64,000 nucleotides of DNA from Rhodohalobacter mucosus. GTDB lineage: Bacteria > Bacteroidota > Rhodothermia > Balneolales > Balneolaceae. A program made the position numbers and the translations under genes. The notes under the pieces are model-generated. The model searched no databases. It saw only the letters and a list, made by a program, of their open reading frames with translations, and was not told where the DNA came from. Of this stretch, positions 53,054-62,814 are shown piece by piece (positions within the stretch are counted from its first letter, which is position 1; each line of letters opens with the position of its first letter). The DNA lies in the NCBI RefSeq assembly GCF_003150675.1, contig NZ_QGGB01000006.1:186001-250000 (forward strand). Reading direction: 5' to 3'.

Positions 53054-54349
53054 ATGATGCTGAAAGTCGGTTTCTATCTCTCCGCGGTTGTCGCACTCTT
53101 CCTGCTTTTTGCTGTGTCCTGTGACATGAATAAGGCAGAGGATGTGGTATTGCTCAGAACCGACAGCTTCTCCGGTAATACGCTGGACCATGTCAGACGA
53201 TGGGTGATCATCTCCGATGAAAAAGGGAGGCTTCTGGATTATCGTGAAACAACCGATGCCGAGGGGGTTCTGGAGTTTGAAGGAGACGCAGGGGATCGGA
53301 TTATCGTTACGGAACTGAGCGTTGCCTCGTTTGATCAGGGCGGCACCACCCGGCTTCAGCACAATATCAGCACCTACATGGGGGTGCTTACCGGAAATTC
53401 TTATTTTGTAGCGGATCCCGTTAACAATGGCGGCTCACCCTACCCGGATCCGGTTGGCAAGGCCAAACTTACGCTTTTGAACTATACCGGCAGCTCAGAT
53501 CCCTACTTTTCAATCGGATTCTCCGACAGCTACATGGTGTTTAATACCTGGCTCGACTACGACACATGGACCTATGAAGGGTCGACTTATGCGGGTGAGG
53601 TTGAGCTTCGCGAAGACCCGCTCGATATCTTCATCAGCACCTATGAAGGTCTCGAACCGTTCTACACCTGGGTGCGGGATGTAAATGTGGGTGATTCGAT
53701 TGTGGTGGATGTGGAGTCCTTTCAACCTATGATACCCGTCACGATCAATAAACCGGTACAGAATGCCTACATTCAGGGACAGATTGAGCCGACTCTAGGG
53801 GGGAGAGGATATGAATTGTCACGATCCGATTACTGGAGGCTCTCTGACTATTACGAACCGGGAGAAATTCCGGTAATGGGCTATGTAGAGGGATTCGACA
53901 CTTATGATGTTTATGCATCAAGCGGACCCGTTCTCTGCTGCGAACCCCACGAACGTGTTACCTACCACAAGCTGGGCAGCAGCGTGCCCTCTTCGATCGT
54001 TCTGCCTGACTATGCGCTAACTCTCCAAAACGACAACATGTTTAACCTCAACTATACATTGGCAGGCAGTTATTCATACAAATTCATTTTTGGCAGTGTT
54101 GAGGAGGAGAATAATACACTTTGGTGGTTCGTAAACGCACCGCAGGGTACAGACTTTGTTACTCCCCGCATTCCGGATGAAATTCTGGCTCAATACCCGT
54201 TTCTTAAACAGGATCAGCTGCCGATCCGGAGTGCAAGATTCACGGAAAGCCTGGATGGATATTCCTATGATGATTTCGTCAGGCGTTATTTTGAGCGAAC
54301 GCCGGGACGAACAAATTTTGAGGAAATCCGGTATTATAAACAGTTTTAA
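53054..54349 (+). CDS. Hypothetical lipoprotein
   Basis: The 431-residue protein has a lipoprotein signal with Cys23 (LLFAVSC). The N-terminal ~100 residues resemble a carboxypeptidase-regulatory-like Ig fold (LDHVRRWVIISDEKGRLLDY, TTDAEGVLEFEGDAGDRIIV). The rest is beta-rich and aromatic, with a CC pair at VLCCEPHERVTYHKLG and a tail rich in Arg, Tyr and Phe. No known family is recognised. It stands alone between a repeat block and an SGNH hydrolase on the other strand. Confidence 0.75.
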   Translation: MMLKVGFYLSAVVALFLLFAVSCDMNKAEDVVLLRTDSFSGNTLDHVRRWVIISDEKGRLLDYRETTDAEGVLEFEGDAGDRIIVTELSVASFDQGGTTRLQHNISTYMGVLTGNSYFVADPVNNGGSPYPDPVGKAKLTLLNYTGSSDPYFSIGFSDSYMVFNTWLDYDTWTYEGSTYAGEVELREDPLDIFISTYEGLEPFYTWVRDVNVGDSIVVDVESFQPMIPVTINKPVQNAYIQGQIEPTLGGRGYELSRSDYWRLSDYYEPGEIPVMGYVEGFDTYDVYASSGPVLCCEPHERVTYHKLGSSVPSSIVLPDYALTLQNDNMFNLNYTLAGSYSYKFIFGSVEEENNTLWWFVNAPQGTDFVTPRIPDEILAQYPFLKQDQLPIRSARFTESLDGYSYDDFVRRYFERTPGRTNFEEIRYYKQF

Positions 54350-54385
54350 AGGGAACTGTTGTCCCTCCGAAATCAGCGTGAATGC

Positions 54386-55120
54386 CTACTCATCCCGTCT
54401 TAAGGTAAACACACCGTTCTCTTCCAGTTGCGCCAGAAAAGCTCCGAACCGTTCATTCCAAAGCTCATAGCCCCGATCATTCAGGTGCAGGAGATCTTCC
54501 CGGTAATAGGAGTCATCCGGACGTCCGTTCTTCGAGAGGGGAGAAGCCAGGTCCGCATAGAAGAGTAGTCGGCTTGTGCGGCTGTGGGCCTGCACCATAC
54601 GGTTGAACGCGGCAAAACGCTCTGTCTGATCCAATCGGCTGCTGCTTGCTTTAATGCTGATGAACAGAACCGGTGTTTGCGGATAGTCCCGGTTGATTTG
54701 CTCCAGCAGGCCCAGGTAGTCCTCAAATACGTGATAGATTGCTTTGCCTGAAGCAATGTCGTTTTCCCCGCAGTAGAGGATGATGAGTGACGGCGAATAG
54801 CGGCCGATGATCTGATCGTAATAGTGAAGCATATCGGAAATTTGAGACCCGCCGAAGCCGCGGTTAATTACGGAGTAGCCGGGAAACGAATCAGCCGTAT
54901 TCCAGAAGCGGATGCTTGAGCTTCCTGTGAATAAAAGTGCATTCTCAGGCGATGTGTTTTTAGCATCCCATGCTTCAAATTCTGCGATTTCCTCCTCAAA
55001 CCGCAGCGGGTCCGGTGGACCGGGCCGTGTTTGCTGTCCAAATAATTGATCTTGTCCAGCAAATATTAGGAACAGAGCAATCGAAAAAACTCTTAATGCA
55101 AAGATTGAATAAGTTGACAT
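54386..55120 (-). CDS. Secreted SGNH/GDSL-type hydrolase
   Basis: The 244-residue protein has an N-terminal signal sequence (ALRVFSIALFLIFAGQDQLFG). The four SGNH blocks are: Ser in TGSSSIRFW (about residue 68), Gly in NRGFGGSQISDM, Asn in YCGENDIASG, and the Asp/His pair in REDLLHLNDRGYELW. It is probably a periplasmic or extracellular esterase or carbohydrate deacetylase. Substrate unknown. Confidence 0.87.
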   Translation of the reverse strand: MSTYSIFALRVFSIALFLIFAGQDQLFGQQTRPGPPDPLRFEEEIAEFEAWDAKNTSPENALLFTGSSSIRFWNTADSFPGYSVINRGFGGSQISDMLHYYDQIIGRYSPSLIILYCGENDIASGKAIYHVFEDYLGLLEQINRDYPQTPVLFISIKASSSRLDQTERFAAFNRMVQAHSRTSRLLFYADLASPLSKNGRPDDSYYREDLLHLNDRGYELWNERFGAFLAQLEENGVFTLRRDE

Positions 55121-55162
55121 ATGCCTTAGATAATATGAAGAATAGATTTACTCCATTTTTGG

Positions 55163-55250
55163 TTCTCGCAGAGTTGCGCTGATGAATCGCAGAGTCACGC
55201 AAAGGGTCCTCCGCGGAAATCTGCGCATTACTCTGCGTGCATCTGCGAGA
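55163..55250. repeat. 88-bp palindromic repeat, left flank of the GxxExxY gene
   Basis: It begins TTCTCGCAGAGT and ends CTGCGCATTACTCTGCG followed by ATCTGCGAGA, so the ends are inverted copies. It is in direct orientation with a second 88-bp copy at 55731 on the other side of the gene. Confidence 0.8.
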
Positions 55251-55340
55251 TACAACTCACCCTGGATTAAAAAACTGTAAGGAGTCCCGATTTCAGGGAT
55301 CTTATAAGTATACAAAAGGTATCAAACAAATCAGGAGGCC

Positions 55341-55718
55341 ATGCACGAAAATGAACTATCGTATGCCATTCGCGGTGCGGCGTTTCGGGTACATACCAAC
55401 CTCGGTCCGGGATTGCTGGAAACCGTATACGAACGTATTCTGGCCCACGAAATAAGGAAGGAGGGACTTAATGTACACGTTCAGCTTGGAGTTCCTGTCG
55501 TTTATGAGGATGAATTCTTCGAAAACGGTTACAGAATGGATCTTCTGGTGGAAAATAAGGTGATTGTCGAAGTAAAGTCAGTAGAGGTGCTTCTGGATGT
55601 TCATCACAAGCAGCTTCTTAGCTATCTCAAACTTGCAGACAAACGTTTGGGACTACTTATTAATTTTAATGCTGCTTCACTTAAAGACTCAATAGTGAGG
55701 ATAGTAAATGGGTTATAA
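55341..55718 (+). CDS. GxxExxY protein (PD-(D/E)XK nuclease-like)
   Basis: The 125-residue protein carries the name motif Gly24-Pro-Gly... read as GLLETVY with Gly24, Glu27 and Tyr30. It also has a PD-(D/E)XK nuclease-type signature: Asp67 in YRMDLLV and Glu77-x-Lys79 in IVEVKS. Family members are small and of unknown biological role. The gene lies exactly between two direct 88-bp palindromic repeats, suggesting that gene and repeats move or evolve together. Confidence 0.85.
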   Translation: MHENELSYAIRGAAFRVHTNLGPGLLETVYERILAHEIRKEGLNVHVQLGVPVVYEDEFFENGYRMDLLVENKVIVEVKSVEVLLDVHHKQLLSYLKLADKRLGLLINFNAASLKDSIVRIVNGL

Positions 55719-55730
55719 CAACCTTAGGAG

Positions 55731-55818
55731 TTCTCGCAGAGTCTCGTTTATGAACTGGAGTGTCACTCAAATAAAATCAGCGAAAATCTGCGCATTACTC
55801 TGCGAAAATCTGCGAGAA
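55731..55818. repeat. 88-bp palindromic repeat, right flank of the GxxExxY gene
   Basis: It has the same length, orientation and end sequences (TTCTCGCAGAGT ... CTGCGCATTACTCTGCG ... ATCTGCGAGAA) as the copy at 55163. The middle is more divergent. It begins 12 bp after the gene's stop. Confidence 0.8.
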
Positions 55819-55829
55819 CCGAAAGATGG

Positions 55830-57623
55830 CTAAAACAACCCCTCAGCTTCATCCAAGTCGCGGAATTGAAGCGCATAGAGATGACTGTAGAGACCGTCGC
55901 GGTTAATAAGCTCGCCGTGTGTTCCCGATTCAACTATTCTGCCTTCATCCATCACCAGGATCCTGTCCGCATTCTGAACCGTGGATAGCCGGTGGGCAAT
56001 CACAAACGTAGTCCGGTTTTTCATCAACCGTTCCAATGCATCCTGAACCTGCGCCTCCGATTCGGAGTCGAGCGAGGAAGTAGCTTCATCCAGCAGCAGA
56101 ATGGCCGGATCCTTCAGGATGGCGCGTGCAATGGCCAGTCGCTGGCGCTGTCCGCCGCTCAGTTTTACGCCTTTTTCACCGATCAGTGAATCATACTTCT
56201 CCGGCATCGCCATGATAAATTCGTGCGCATTGGCCGCCCTGGCTGCGTCCTTAACCTCATCGTCCGTCGCTTTCAGCCGGCCGTACCGGATATTCTCCTT
56301 CACGGATGTACCAAACAGATGGACCTCCTGGGGCACCAGGGAGATCTGCTCCCTGAGTGTTTTGACTTTATAGTTCCGGATATCTGTGCCGTCCAGTGAG
56401 ATGGTACCCTGCTGTGGATCGTAGAACCGGGGGATAAGGTTGAGAAGGGTGCTTTTTCCTGCACCGCTCGGGCCAACCAGCGCAACCGTTTCACCGGCCC
56501 CAACCAGAAAAGAAATATCCTTCAGTACGGGACAGTTTTCTTCATAGCTGAAGCTCACAGCATCCAGACGGATCTCGCCTTCCGCATCCACGAGTTCTCG
56601 TGCATCGGGTGCATCCTTGATTTCAGGAACTTCACCGAGCAGCTCAAATATTCTCTCCGTTGCACCTGCAGCGGTATTCAGTGCTGCATAGAGCCGGGAA
56701 GTCTGACTCACCGACCTCGATATATTTAGCGCATAGATGATAAAAGCAACCAGGTCGCCGGCCGTGAGACGTCCCGCAAGCACCTCTTTTCCGCCATACC
56801 AGAAAATGATGACCAGCGTGCTCATAAACATTACGCCCACTCCCGACCAGAAAAGCTGGGTGAGCACTACCTTGCGACGTGCCGTACCGAACAGTTTCTC
56901 TACGGCTTCGGAATAGCGCCCTGTCTCGTACTCTTCCCGCACAAAAGCCTTTACCAGCCGGATAGCGCCCAAGGCATCCTCTGCCACGGCCGTTGACTCA
57001 GCCAGATCATCCTGAATGCTGCGTGAAAGGCTTCTGATCTTCTGGCCAAAATAGCGTGTTGCGATGGTAATGAGGGGCACCGTAAGGAAAATGACAATGC
57101 TCAGGCGCCAGTTCAGAACAACCATCAGCCCAACTGACCCGATAAGGGAAAAGGTGATGGTGAACATTTGCGGGAGGGAGTCGGTGAGGGCAGTTCGGAT
57201 GGATCCCACATCGTTGGTAAGACGCGAGGTGATTTCACCCAGCCTCCGGTCTGCATAGAAGCGGAATCCGAGACGATGCAGATGCCGGTACAGCTTTTTC
57301 CTGAGGTCCGTGATCACCCGTTCGCCTACCCATTCCAGATGATAATTACCCGCGAATGAAAATAGGGCGCGCAGTATAAAAAGGCCGAACAGGCCTATGG
57401 CCAAAAGGTTCAGCAGGGAGGAGTCACCTGCCTCAAATACGGCATCGAGCAGTTCACGAAGACCCAGCGGCACCGTGAGCCAGATGGCCGATGCAACAAG
57501 GACCGCAGCTGTGGCCAGGTAAAAACGGATCCTGTACGGTTTGCTGAGCGCAAAAATATCGCTCAGCGTTTTCCGCAGGGTTTTAATATCGTGTTGCCGG
57601 TTTTTGTCCTGTTCGTTATTCAT
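55830..57623 (-). CDS. MsbA-like homodimeric ABC exporter
   Basis: The 597-residue half-transporter has a six-helix membrane domain (about 20-330) and an ATPase domain with Walker A GPSGAGKST, signature LSGGQ, Walker B ILLLDEATSSLD and H-loop AHRLS. All catalytic residues are consensus, unlike the pair at 10263/13405, so it probably works as a homodimer. Lipid or drug export is the family norm. It stands alone between repeats. Confidence 0.9.
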   Translation of the reverse strand: MNNEQDKNRQHDIKTLRKTLSDIFALSKPYRIRFYLATAAVLVASAIWLTVPLGLRELLDAVFEAGDSSLLNLLAIGLFGLFILRALFSFAGNYHLEWVGERVITDLRKKLYRHLHRLGFRFYADRRLGEITSRLTNDVGSIRTALTDSLPQMFTITFSLIGSVGLMVVLNWRLSIVIFLTVPLITIATRYFGQKIRSLSRSIQDDLAESTAVAEDALGAIRLVKAFVREEYETGRYSEAVEKLFGTARRKVVLTQLFWSGVGVMFMSTLVIIFWYGGKEVLAGRLTAGDLVAFIIYALNISRSVSQTSRLYAALNTAAGATERIFELLGEVPEIKDAPDARELVDAEGEIRLDAVSFSYEENCPVLKDISFLVGAGETVALVGPSGAGKSTLLNLIPRFYDPQQGTISLDGTDIRNYKVKTLREQISLVPQEVHLFGTSVKENIRYGRLKATDDEVKDAARAANAHEFIMAMPEKYDSLIGEKGVKLSGGQRQRLAIARAILKDPAILLLDEATSSLDSESEAQVQDALERLMKNRTTFVIAHRLSTVQNADRILVMDEGRIVESGTHGELINRDGLYSHLYALQFRDLDEAEGLF

Positions 57624-57699
57624 CTGTCAGAGTTAATAAGTAAGTCCGCATGATAAACATTTCGTTCCAAAGAGTGGGTTAAAAGCGAGAAGCGGCCCG

Positions 57700-58270
57700 T
57701 TGTGCAGAGGTATTAGCCACTGAGGCACGGAAAGCATAGATATATATGCGATAATCCGAATCGGTGAATCGGTCGCTCGTTCATCGTTGTTCGTCAATCG
57801 ATAAAAACTGAACTGCGAATCACCGAACGACCGAACTGTGAGGGACGATTTATTTGGAGCTGTAAGACTTTTGCCACGGAAACAAGGAAAAAGAATTTGC
57901 CGCAAAGACGCAAAGGGCGCGGAGGGTTATTGGTGAAACCTGTTTAAAGTTAAACTCCAGTTAAGTTAGCTCTGTGACCTCTGTGGCAATCCCTTCGATT
58001 CACCGAACGACCGAACTGCGATGTACGAATTTTTTGGCTGAGCAGTAAGGCTTTTGCCACATAAGCACGGAAAATGGGATCACCGCAAAGACGCAAAGGG
58101 CGCGGAGGGTTATAGGTGAAACCTGTTTAAAATTAAACTCCTGTTAAGTTAGCTCTGTGACCTCCGTGGCAATCCCTTCGATTCATCGAACGACCGAACT
58201 GTGAGGGACGATTTTTTTGGAGTCAGCTGTTGAGGTTTTGCAGCAGAGGCCCGGAAGAGGCTAGGCATTT
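57700..58270. repeat. Tandem array of GCCACAGAGG-type repeats, period about 183 bp
   Basis: TTTTGCCAC-type starts fall at 57872, 58055 and 58239 (degenerate). Each unit runs GCCGCAAAGACGCAAAGGGC, GCGGAGGGTTATTGGTGAAA, CTCTGTGACCTCTGTGGCAA, then CACCGAACGACCGAACTG. A partial unit precedes at about 57715. The rest of the 874-bp spacer 57624-58497 shows nothing else recognised. Confidence 0.8.
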
Positions 58271-58497
58271 TAACAGGCTTTGTTCTACCTGTTCATTCGG
58301 GGAATATCCATGAGAGGGAAACAAAAAATGGATATATTATTGAAATGAGTTGAAATCCGGTGCGCGGGGAAAATTCCAACCGGTTCATGTAGGATTTATC
58401 GTATCTGCAATAAGTCAGCCATCGGATAAGGATCGGTTTGGAAACGGGTACACGGAACACGGGACTATACATAACCTAATCTCTTAACCAGTTTGTT

Positions 58498-60753
58498 ATG
58501 AACCAAAAGCCATTTATTCTTACCATCATTGCACTTCTTTCATTAATCATCTCGTGCAGTACAGACTATGAGGAGACAACGCAAAGCGCAGCTCACATGA
58601 GCGTATCTGAGGCAAAACTCGATTCCCTGATTAACCTGATGACCCTTGACGAGAAGCTGAATCTGATCCATGCCAGTTCATCGTTTACCTCTGGCGGCAT
58701 ACCGCGGCTGGGCATACCGGAGCTTGTATTTTCAGATGGCCCGCACGGAGTACGTCATGAACACGGGCGGGGCTGGTACGCGCTGGAAGATGCTGACGAT
58801 AAAGCCACCTACCTGCCTGTTGGTATTTGCCTGGCTTCCACATGGAACAAGGGTCTAGGGTACGACTACGGAGAAGTGCTGGGGAATGAAGCCAAGGAGA
58901 GAGGAAAGAATGTGCTGCTGGGGCCGGGTATCAATATCATCCGGAGTCCGTTGAACGGAAGAAATTTTGAATATCTAAGTGAAGATCCCTACCTCACAGG
59001 CACAATGGGAGTGGGGTATGTGAAAGGGTTACAGGATCAGGGCGTGGCCGCCTGTCCAAAGCATTATACCGCCAATAACCAGGAGACGGACCGCCACAAT
59101 ATCAACGCTATCATCAGCAAGCGTGCACTGCACGAAATCTATCTCCCCGCGTTTAAAGATGTAGTACAGGATGGAGGCGCATGGAGCGTTATGGGAGCTT
59201 ATAACAAGGTGAACGGGCAGTATGCCACGCATCATGAATATCTCGTTAACGAAGTGCTAAAGGGTGAATGGGGGTTTGACGGCGTACTGCTGAGTGACTG
59301 GGCATCGGTGAAGGATACACGGGAAGCGCTGCTCTACGGAACGGATATTGAAATGGGTACGGAACTGCTTCGAGACCTGAATAATCCGGAGTATGATGAG
59401 TTTTATCTTGCACAGCCTGCCAGGGAATTGATAGAGAGCGGTGAAATTGAAGAACGTTATGTGGACGAAAAAGTGCGTCGGATACTGCGTCTGATGCATC
59501 GCAGCACGGCAATGAACGATCACGGCCCCGGGAAACGAAATGTAGAAGAGCACCAGCAAAAAGCTCTGGAAGTAGCGCGCGAGGGGATCGTACTGCTGAA
59601 GAATGACGGCCTGCTGCCGTTCAACGCGAACGAGATCCAAACGATCGCCGTGATAGGACACAACGCGAATCGCCTTTTTGCCGAGCGGGGTGGCAGTTCG
59701 CAGGTGAAACCACTCTATGAAGTCACACCGCTTGAAGGAATACAAACCCTGGTTGGCGATAACGCTGAGGTACTCTACGCCGAAGGATATGAACCCTATT
59801 ATGACGAGAGTCTGTTCAGGGGAGCCTCCGGAGATGCGGCTTCTCAGTCGCGGGAGAATATGGAAGATGTAGAGTTGGCGAGGTCGGCAAATGAAGAGCT
59901 GATGCAGGAGGCAGTTGCGCTTGCGGAACAGGCCGATGCGGTAATTTTTGTGGGCGGATGGATACATGGCCATGAAGGTATGCCGTGGGGTGAGGGTACA
60001 TACGATGCTGAAGCCCGTGATAAACTCAACCTCGAGCTAATTTTTGGCCAGGAAGAGCTGATACGGCAGATTAACCGCGTAAATGACAATACGGCCGTGG
60101 TGTTGATGGGCGGCAGCAATGTGGAAATGAGTGGCTGGCTGCCCGAAACAAGCGCATATCTGCATGCCTGGTACCCGGGAATGGAAGGAGGGACGGCCAT
60201 AGCGGAGATTCTGTTCGGAGAGGTGAATCCGTCCGGTAAGCTTCCGGTAACCTTTGCCGATTCGCACGAAATGTATCCGTCACATGCTGTTGGGGAATTT
60301 CCGGGGAATGAATCGGTGGAGTACACGGAAGATATCTTTGTGGGTTACCGCTATTTCGATACGGAGGACAAACCCGTCACTTTTCCTTTTGGATTCGGTC
60401 TGTCGTACACCACGTTTGAACTTTCTGATCTGAATGTGGCTCGGGAGGACGGTACGTTACTGGTTCAGGCCACCGTAACGAACACCGGCGACCGTACAGG
60501 AGCCGAGGTAGTTCAGGTTTACGTGCATCATCGTGATCCATCTGTTGAGAGGCCAATGCGGGAATTGAAAGGGTTTGAAAAGGTGGAACTGGAGCCGGGG
60601 GTATCGGCCATCGTGACCATCGAACTGGAGGAATCGGCGTTTCAGTATTATCATCCTGAAGAGCTCGAGTGGGTTCTCGAACCGGGAGAATACGAAATCC
60701 AGGTAGGCAGCTCGTCGCGGGATATCAAACTGCGTGCAGATATAGATTTGTAA
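58498..60753 (+). CDS. Glycoside hydrolase family 3 lipoprotein (beta-glucosidase-like)
   Basis: The 751-residue enzyme has a lipoprotein signal with Cys20 (SLIISC). Its GH3 N-terminal barrel has SDGPHGVR, CPKHYTANNQE and the nucleophile Asp267 in GVLLSDWAS. The middle alpha/beta sandwich begins AREGIVLLKNDGLLPF. A fibronectin-III-like C-terminal domain follows (GFGLSYTTF to VGSSSRDI). It cleaves terminal beta-glucose or a similar sugar from oligosaccharides, at the cell surface or in the periplasm. No SusC/SusD pair is nearby; it is flanked on both sides by tandem repeats. Confidence 0.92.
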   Translation: MNQKPFILTIIALLSLIISCSTDYEETTQSAAHMSVSEAKLDSLINLMTLDEKLNLIHASSSFTSGGIPRLGIPELVFSDGPHGVRHEHGRGWYALEDADDKATYLPVGICLASTWNKGLGYDYGEVLGNEAKERGKNVLLGPGINIIRSPLNGRNFEYLSEDPYLTGTMGVGYVKGLQDQGVAACPKHYTANNQETDRHNINAIISKRALHEIYLPAFKDVVQDGGAWSVMGAYNKVNGQYATHHEYLVNEVLKGEWGFDGVLLSDWASVKDTREALLYGTDIEMGTELLRDLNNPEYDEFYLAQPARELIESGEIEERYVDEKVRRILRLMHRSTAMNDHGPGKRNVEEHQQKALEVAREGIVLLKNDGLLPFNANEIQTIAVIGHNANRLFAERGGSSQVKPLYEVTPLEGIQTLVGDNAEVLYAEGYEPYYDESLFRGASGDAASQSRENMEDVELARSANEELMQEAVALAEQADAVIFVGGWIHGHEGMPWGEGTYDAEARDKLNLELIFGQEELIRQINRVNDNTAVVLMGGSNVEMSGWLPETSAYLHAWYPGMEGGTAIAEILFGEVNPSGKLPVTFADSHEMYPSHAVGEFPGNESVEYTEDIFVGYRYFDTEDKPVTFPFGFGLSYTTFELSDLNVAREDGTLLVQATVTNTGDRTGAEVVQVYVHHRDPSVERPMRELKGFEKVELEPGVSAIVTIELEESAFQYYHPEELEWVLEPGEYEIQVGSSSRDIKLRADIDL

Positions 60754-60780
60754 ACGATTAAATTGAATTATGTGCGTTTT

Positions 60781-61320
60781 TGCCACAGAAGCACGGAAAA
60801 TGGGATCACCGCCAAGGCGCAAAGGGCGCGGAGGGTTATTGGTGAAGCCTATTCAAAATCAAACTCCAGCTATATTAACTCTGTGACCTCCGTGGCAATC
60901 GCTGCGAAACCCCGAACGACCGAACTGCGATGAACGAATTTTTTGGGTTGAAGCTGTAAGGCTTTTGCCACAGAGGCACGGAAAATGGGATCACCGCTAA
61001 GGCGCAAAGGGCGCGGAGGGTTATTGGTGAAGCTTATTAAAAATTAAACTCCAGCTGTATTAACTCTGTGACCTCCGTGGCAATCGCTGCGAAACCCCGA
61101 ACGACCGAACTGCGATGGACGAATTTTTTTGGTTGAAGCTGTAAGGCTTTTGCCACAGAGGCACGGAAAATGGGATCACCGCCAAGGTACAAAGGGCGCG
61201 GAGGGTTATTGGTGAAGCCTATTCAAAATTAAACTCCAGTTGTATTAACTCTGTGACCTCCGTGGCAGTCGCTGCGAAACCCCGAACAACCAAGTTGCAA
61301 TAGAAGATTTTTTTGGCTTA
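60781..61320. repeat. Three tandem copies of a 185-bp GCCACAGAGG-type repeat
   Basis: TGCCACAGA-type starts fall at 60781, 60966 and 61151, an exact 185-bp period. Each unit contains GCACGGAAAATGGGATCACC, GCGCAAAGGGCGCGGAGGG, an inverted CTCTGTGACCTCCGTGGCA, then CGAACGACCGAACTGCGAT and a T-run. The copies are more alike than those at 57700, so this expansion is younger. It fills most of the 714-bp spacer before the thioredoxin gene. Confidence 0.9.
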
Positions 61321-61467
61321 GCTATGGCACTGATCATCAATATCTATGGATCAGAACCTCCTGAATGTCAGTATATATTCGTACCTTATCCTATAGATAA
61401 ATGAAACGATACATAGCCCTATGCAACTTTTGGGGCGTATGGAAATCACTAATAAAAAGAGAATATT

Positions 61468-61836
61468 ATGGCTGCTGAGCATTTAACCAAAGAGAGTTTT
61501 CTGGAAAAAATCTTTGACTACGAAAACAATCAGGAATGGAACTATCAGGGAGACAAACCCGCAATCATTGACTTTTACGCCGATTGGTGTGGTCCCTGCA
61601 AAATGGTGGCCCCCATTATCGAAGAGTTATCCGAAGAATATGAAGGCCTGGTGGATATCTATAAAATTGATACCGAAACAGAGCAGGAGCTTGCTGCCGT
61701 TTTCGGAATTCGAAGCATTCCCTCCATTTTGTTTATCCCGGTTGACGGTCAGCCGCAAATGGCTGCCGGAGCCTTGCCTAAACCCCAGTTCGTTAAGCTG
61801 ATTGAAGATACCTTCAACGTGAAAGCAACCTCCTGA
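61468..61836 (+). CDS. Thioredoxin
   Basis: The 122-residue cytoplasmic thioredoxin has the redox motif WCGPC (Cys41, Cys44) in DFYADWCGPCKM, and the cis-Pro segment in GIRSIPSILFI. It is slightly longer than E. coli thioredoxin because of a 20-residue N-terminal extension. It likely reduces disulfides in target proteins. A second role cannot be inferred. Confidence 0.93.
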   Translation: MAAEHLTKESFLEKIFDYENNQEWNYQGDKPAIIDFYADWCGPCKMVAPIIEELSEEYEGLVDIYKIDTETEQELAAVFGIRSIPSILFIPVDGQPQMAAGALPKPQFVKLIEDTFNVKATS

Positions 61837-61861
61837 CCGGGATTATCCTATTTGAAGGGCT

Positions 61862-61950
61862 CTCGTGCCTTAGGCATCCCTATGGGGCAGAGTTTCGCAG
61901 AGGTTCTGCGGGATTCTGCGATTCATCTGCGTAAATGAGCGAGAAAAAAT
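61862..61950. repeat. TTCGCAGAGG-type repeat related to the 88-bp element
   Basis: GAGTTTCGCAGAGGTTCTGC, then CTGCGATTCATCTGCGTAAA and GAGCGAGAAA, with a CATCCCTATGGGGCAGA fragment of the GGATCC palindrome type ahead. Probably a degenerate relative of the flanks of the GxxExxY gene. Confidence 0.45.
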
Positions 61951-61995
61951 AGAGCTACAATCTTTTTCTCTGCATCACGCTATATTTTAAGTGAC

Positions 61996-62436
61996 TTAAT
62001 TCAGCAGCACCATCCATCTTCTCTGCCTGTGCCGGTAAAAGAGATGCGCAAACAGTGCAATGGCCGGCGTGAGCCACCCGGCGCGGATTTCGATCTCGTC
62101 TGTATAGCGTATTTTGCCGGGCTCCGTCTCATGGAAGGTGATCTCATGGTTCCACACGGCTGCCAGCCGGCCGCTTTCCCGGCTCCGGATGGTGTTGGAT
62201 TTCTTATCAATTTCGGTAAGCCGGATCGTATGCTCTCCCATTGGAATAAACCCGAATAACCGGAGCTTTAATCTGTAAGCTACATCAACCTGCCATTCAT
62301 CCGGAAGAGACTTCCCACTCAGAGGCTTAAACGTAAGAACCGGAGATGCCACAAACTGCAGCGATGCCGGCCGGATGATCTTCTTCCAAAGCTGCTCCTC
62401 CGTACAGGAGAAATGTGTTGTGATTTGGACACGCAC
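61996..62436 (-). CDS. SRPBCC-family protein
   Basis: The 146-residue protein looks like a START/Bet v1-type (SRPBCC) ligand-binding fold: N-terminal ITTHFSCTEEQLWKKI, alternating strands, and a C-terminal helix LTPAIALFAHLFYRHRQRRW. No signal peptide. Such proteins often bind or modify lipids or aromatic compounds, but the ligand is unknown. Confidence 0.7.
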   Translation of the reverse strand: MRVQITTHFSCTEEQLWKKIIRPASLQFVASPVLTFKPLSGKSLPDEWQVDVAYRLKLRLFGFIPMGEHTIRLTEIDKKSNTIRSRESGRLAAVWNHEITFHETEPGKIRYTDEIEIRAGWLTPAIALFAHLFYRHRQRRWMVLLN

Positions 62437-62529
62437 GTTTGTGTGATCTGAAAAGGAGTATGACGGTTATAAAGTTAAAAAGCGGGGCTCACGACATTCA
62501 ATAGGCCCCGCACGTAAAAGTGGCAAGGA

Positions 62530-62814
62530 TCAATCTTTGGCAACCAAAAGAGATAACGGCCGGTTTAACGCATAGAGAATAGCTCCCCAGATCATAATAA
62601 CGACCGGAGTGATGTAGCCGGTCTGCCCGATGCCGGAAGATGCCATCATGGTCCTTTCCATCTCACCGAACGTTTCCGCCTGACCCGCCATTTCCTGAAA
62701 CATACTGTTCATATTCTGGATTTGGAGAAAAACGACGGAGATCAGAACCAGGCCGCTAAATATCACCAGAATGGCAGTCAGCTTGATAACCCCGGATGCG
62801 GTGTCTCTTTTCAT
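62530..62814 (-). CDS. Small hypothetical membrane protein
   Basis: The 94-residue protein has two predicted membrane helices (about 9-30, LTAILVIFSGLVLISVVF; and about 66-86, YITPVVIMIWGAILYAL) separated by a Met-rich soluble loop. No family recognised. Confidence 0.6.
   Translation of the reverse strand: MKRDTASGVIKLTAILVIFSGLVLISVVFLQIQNMNSMFQEMAGQAETFGEMERTMMASSGIGQTGYITPVVIMIWGAILYALNRPLSLLVAKD

Noticed and set aside
57700..61320. CRISPR array suspected from regular repeats
   Set aside because: The unit is about 185 bp with similar internal sequence throughout, with no short repeats and unique spacers and no cas genes nearby.
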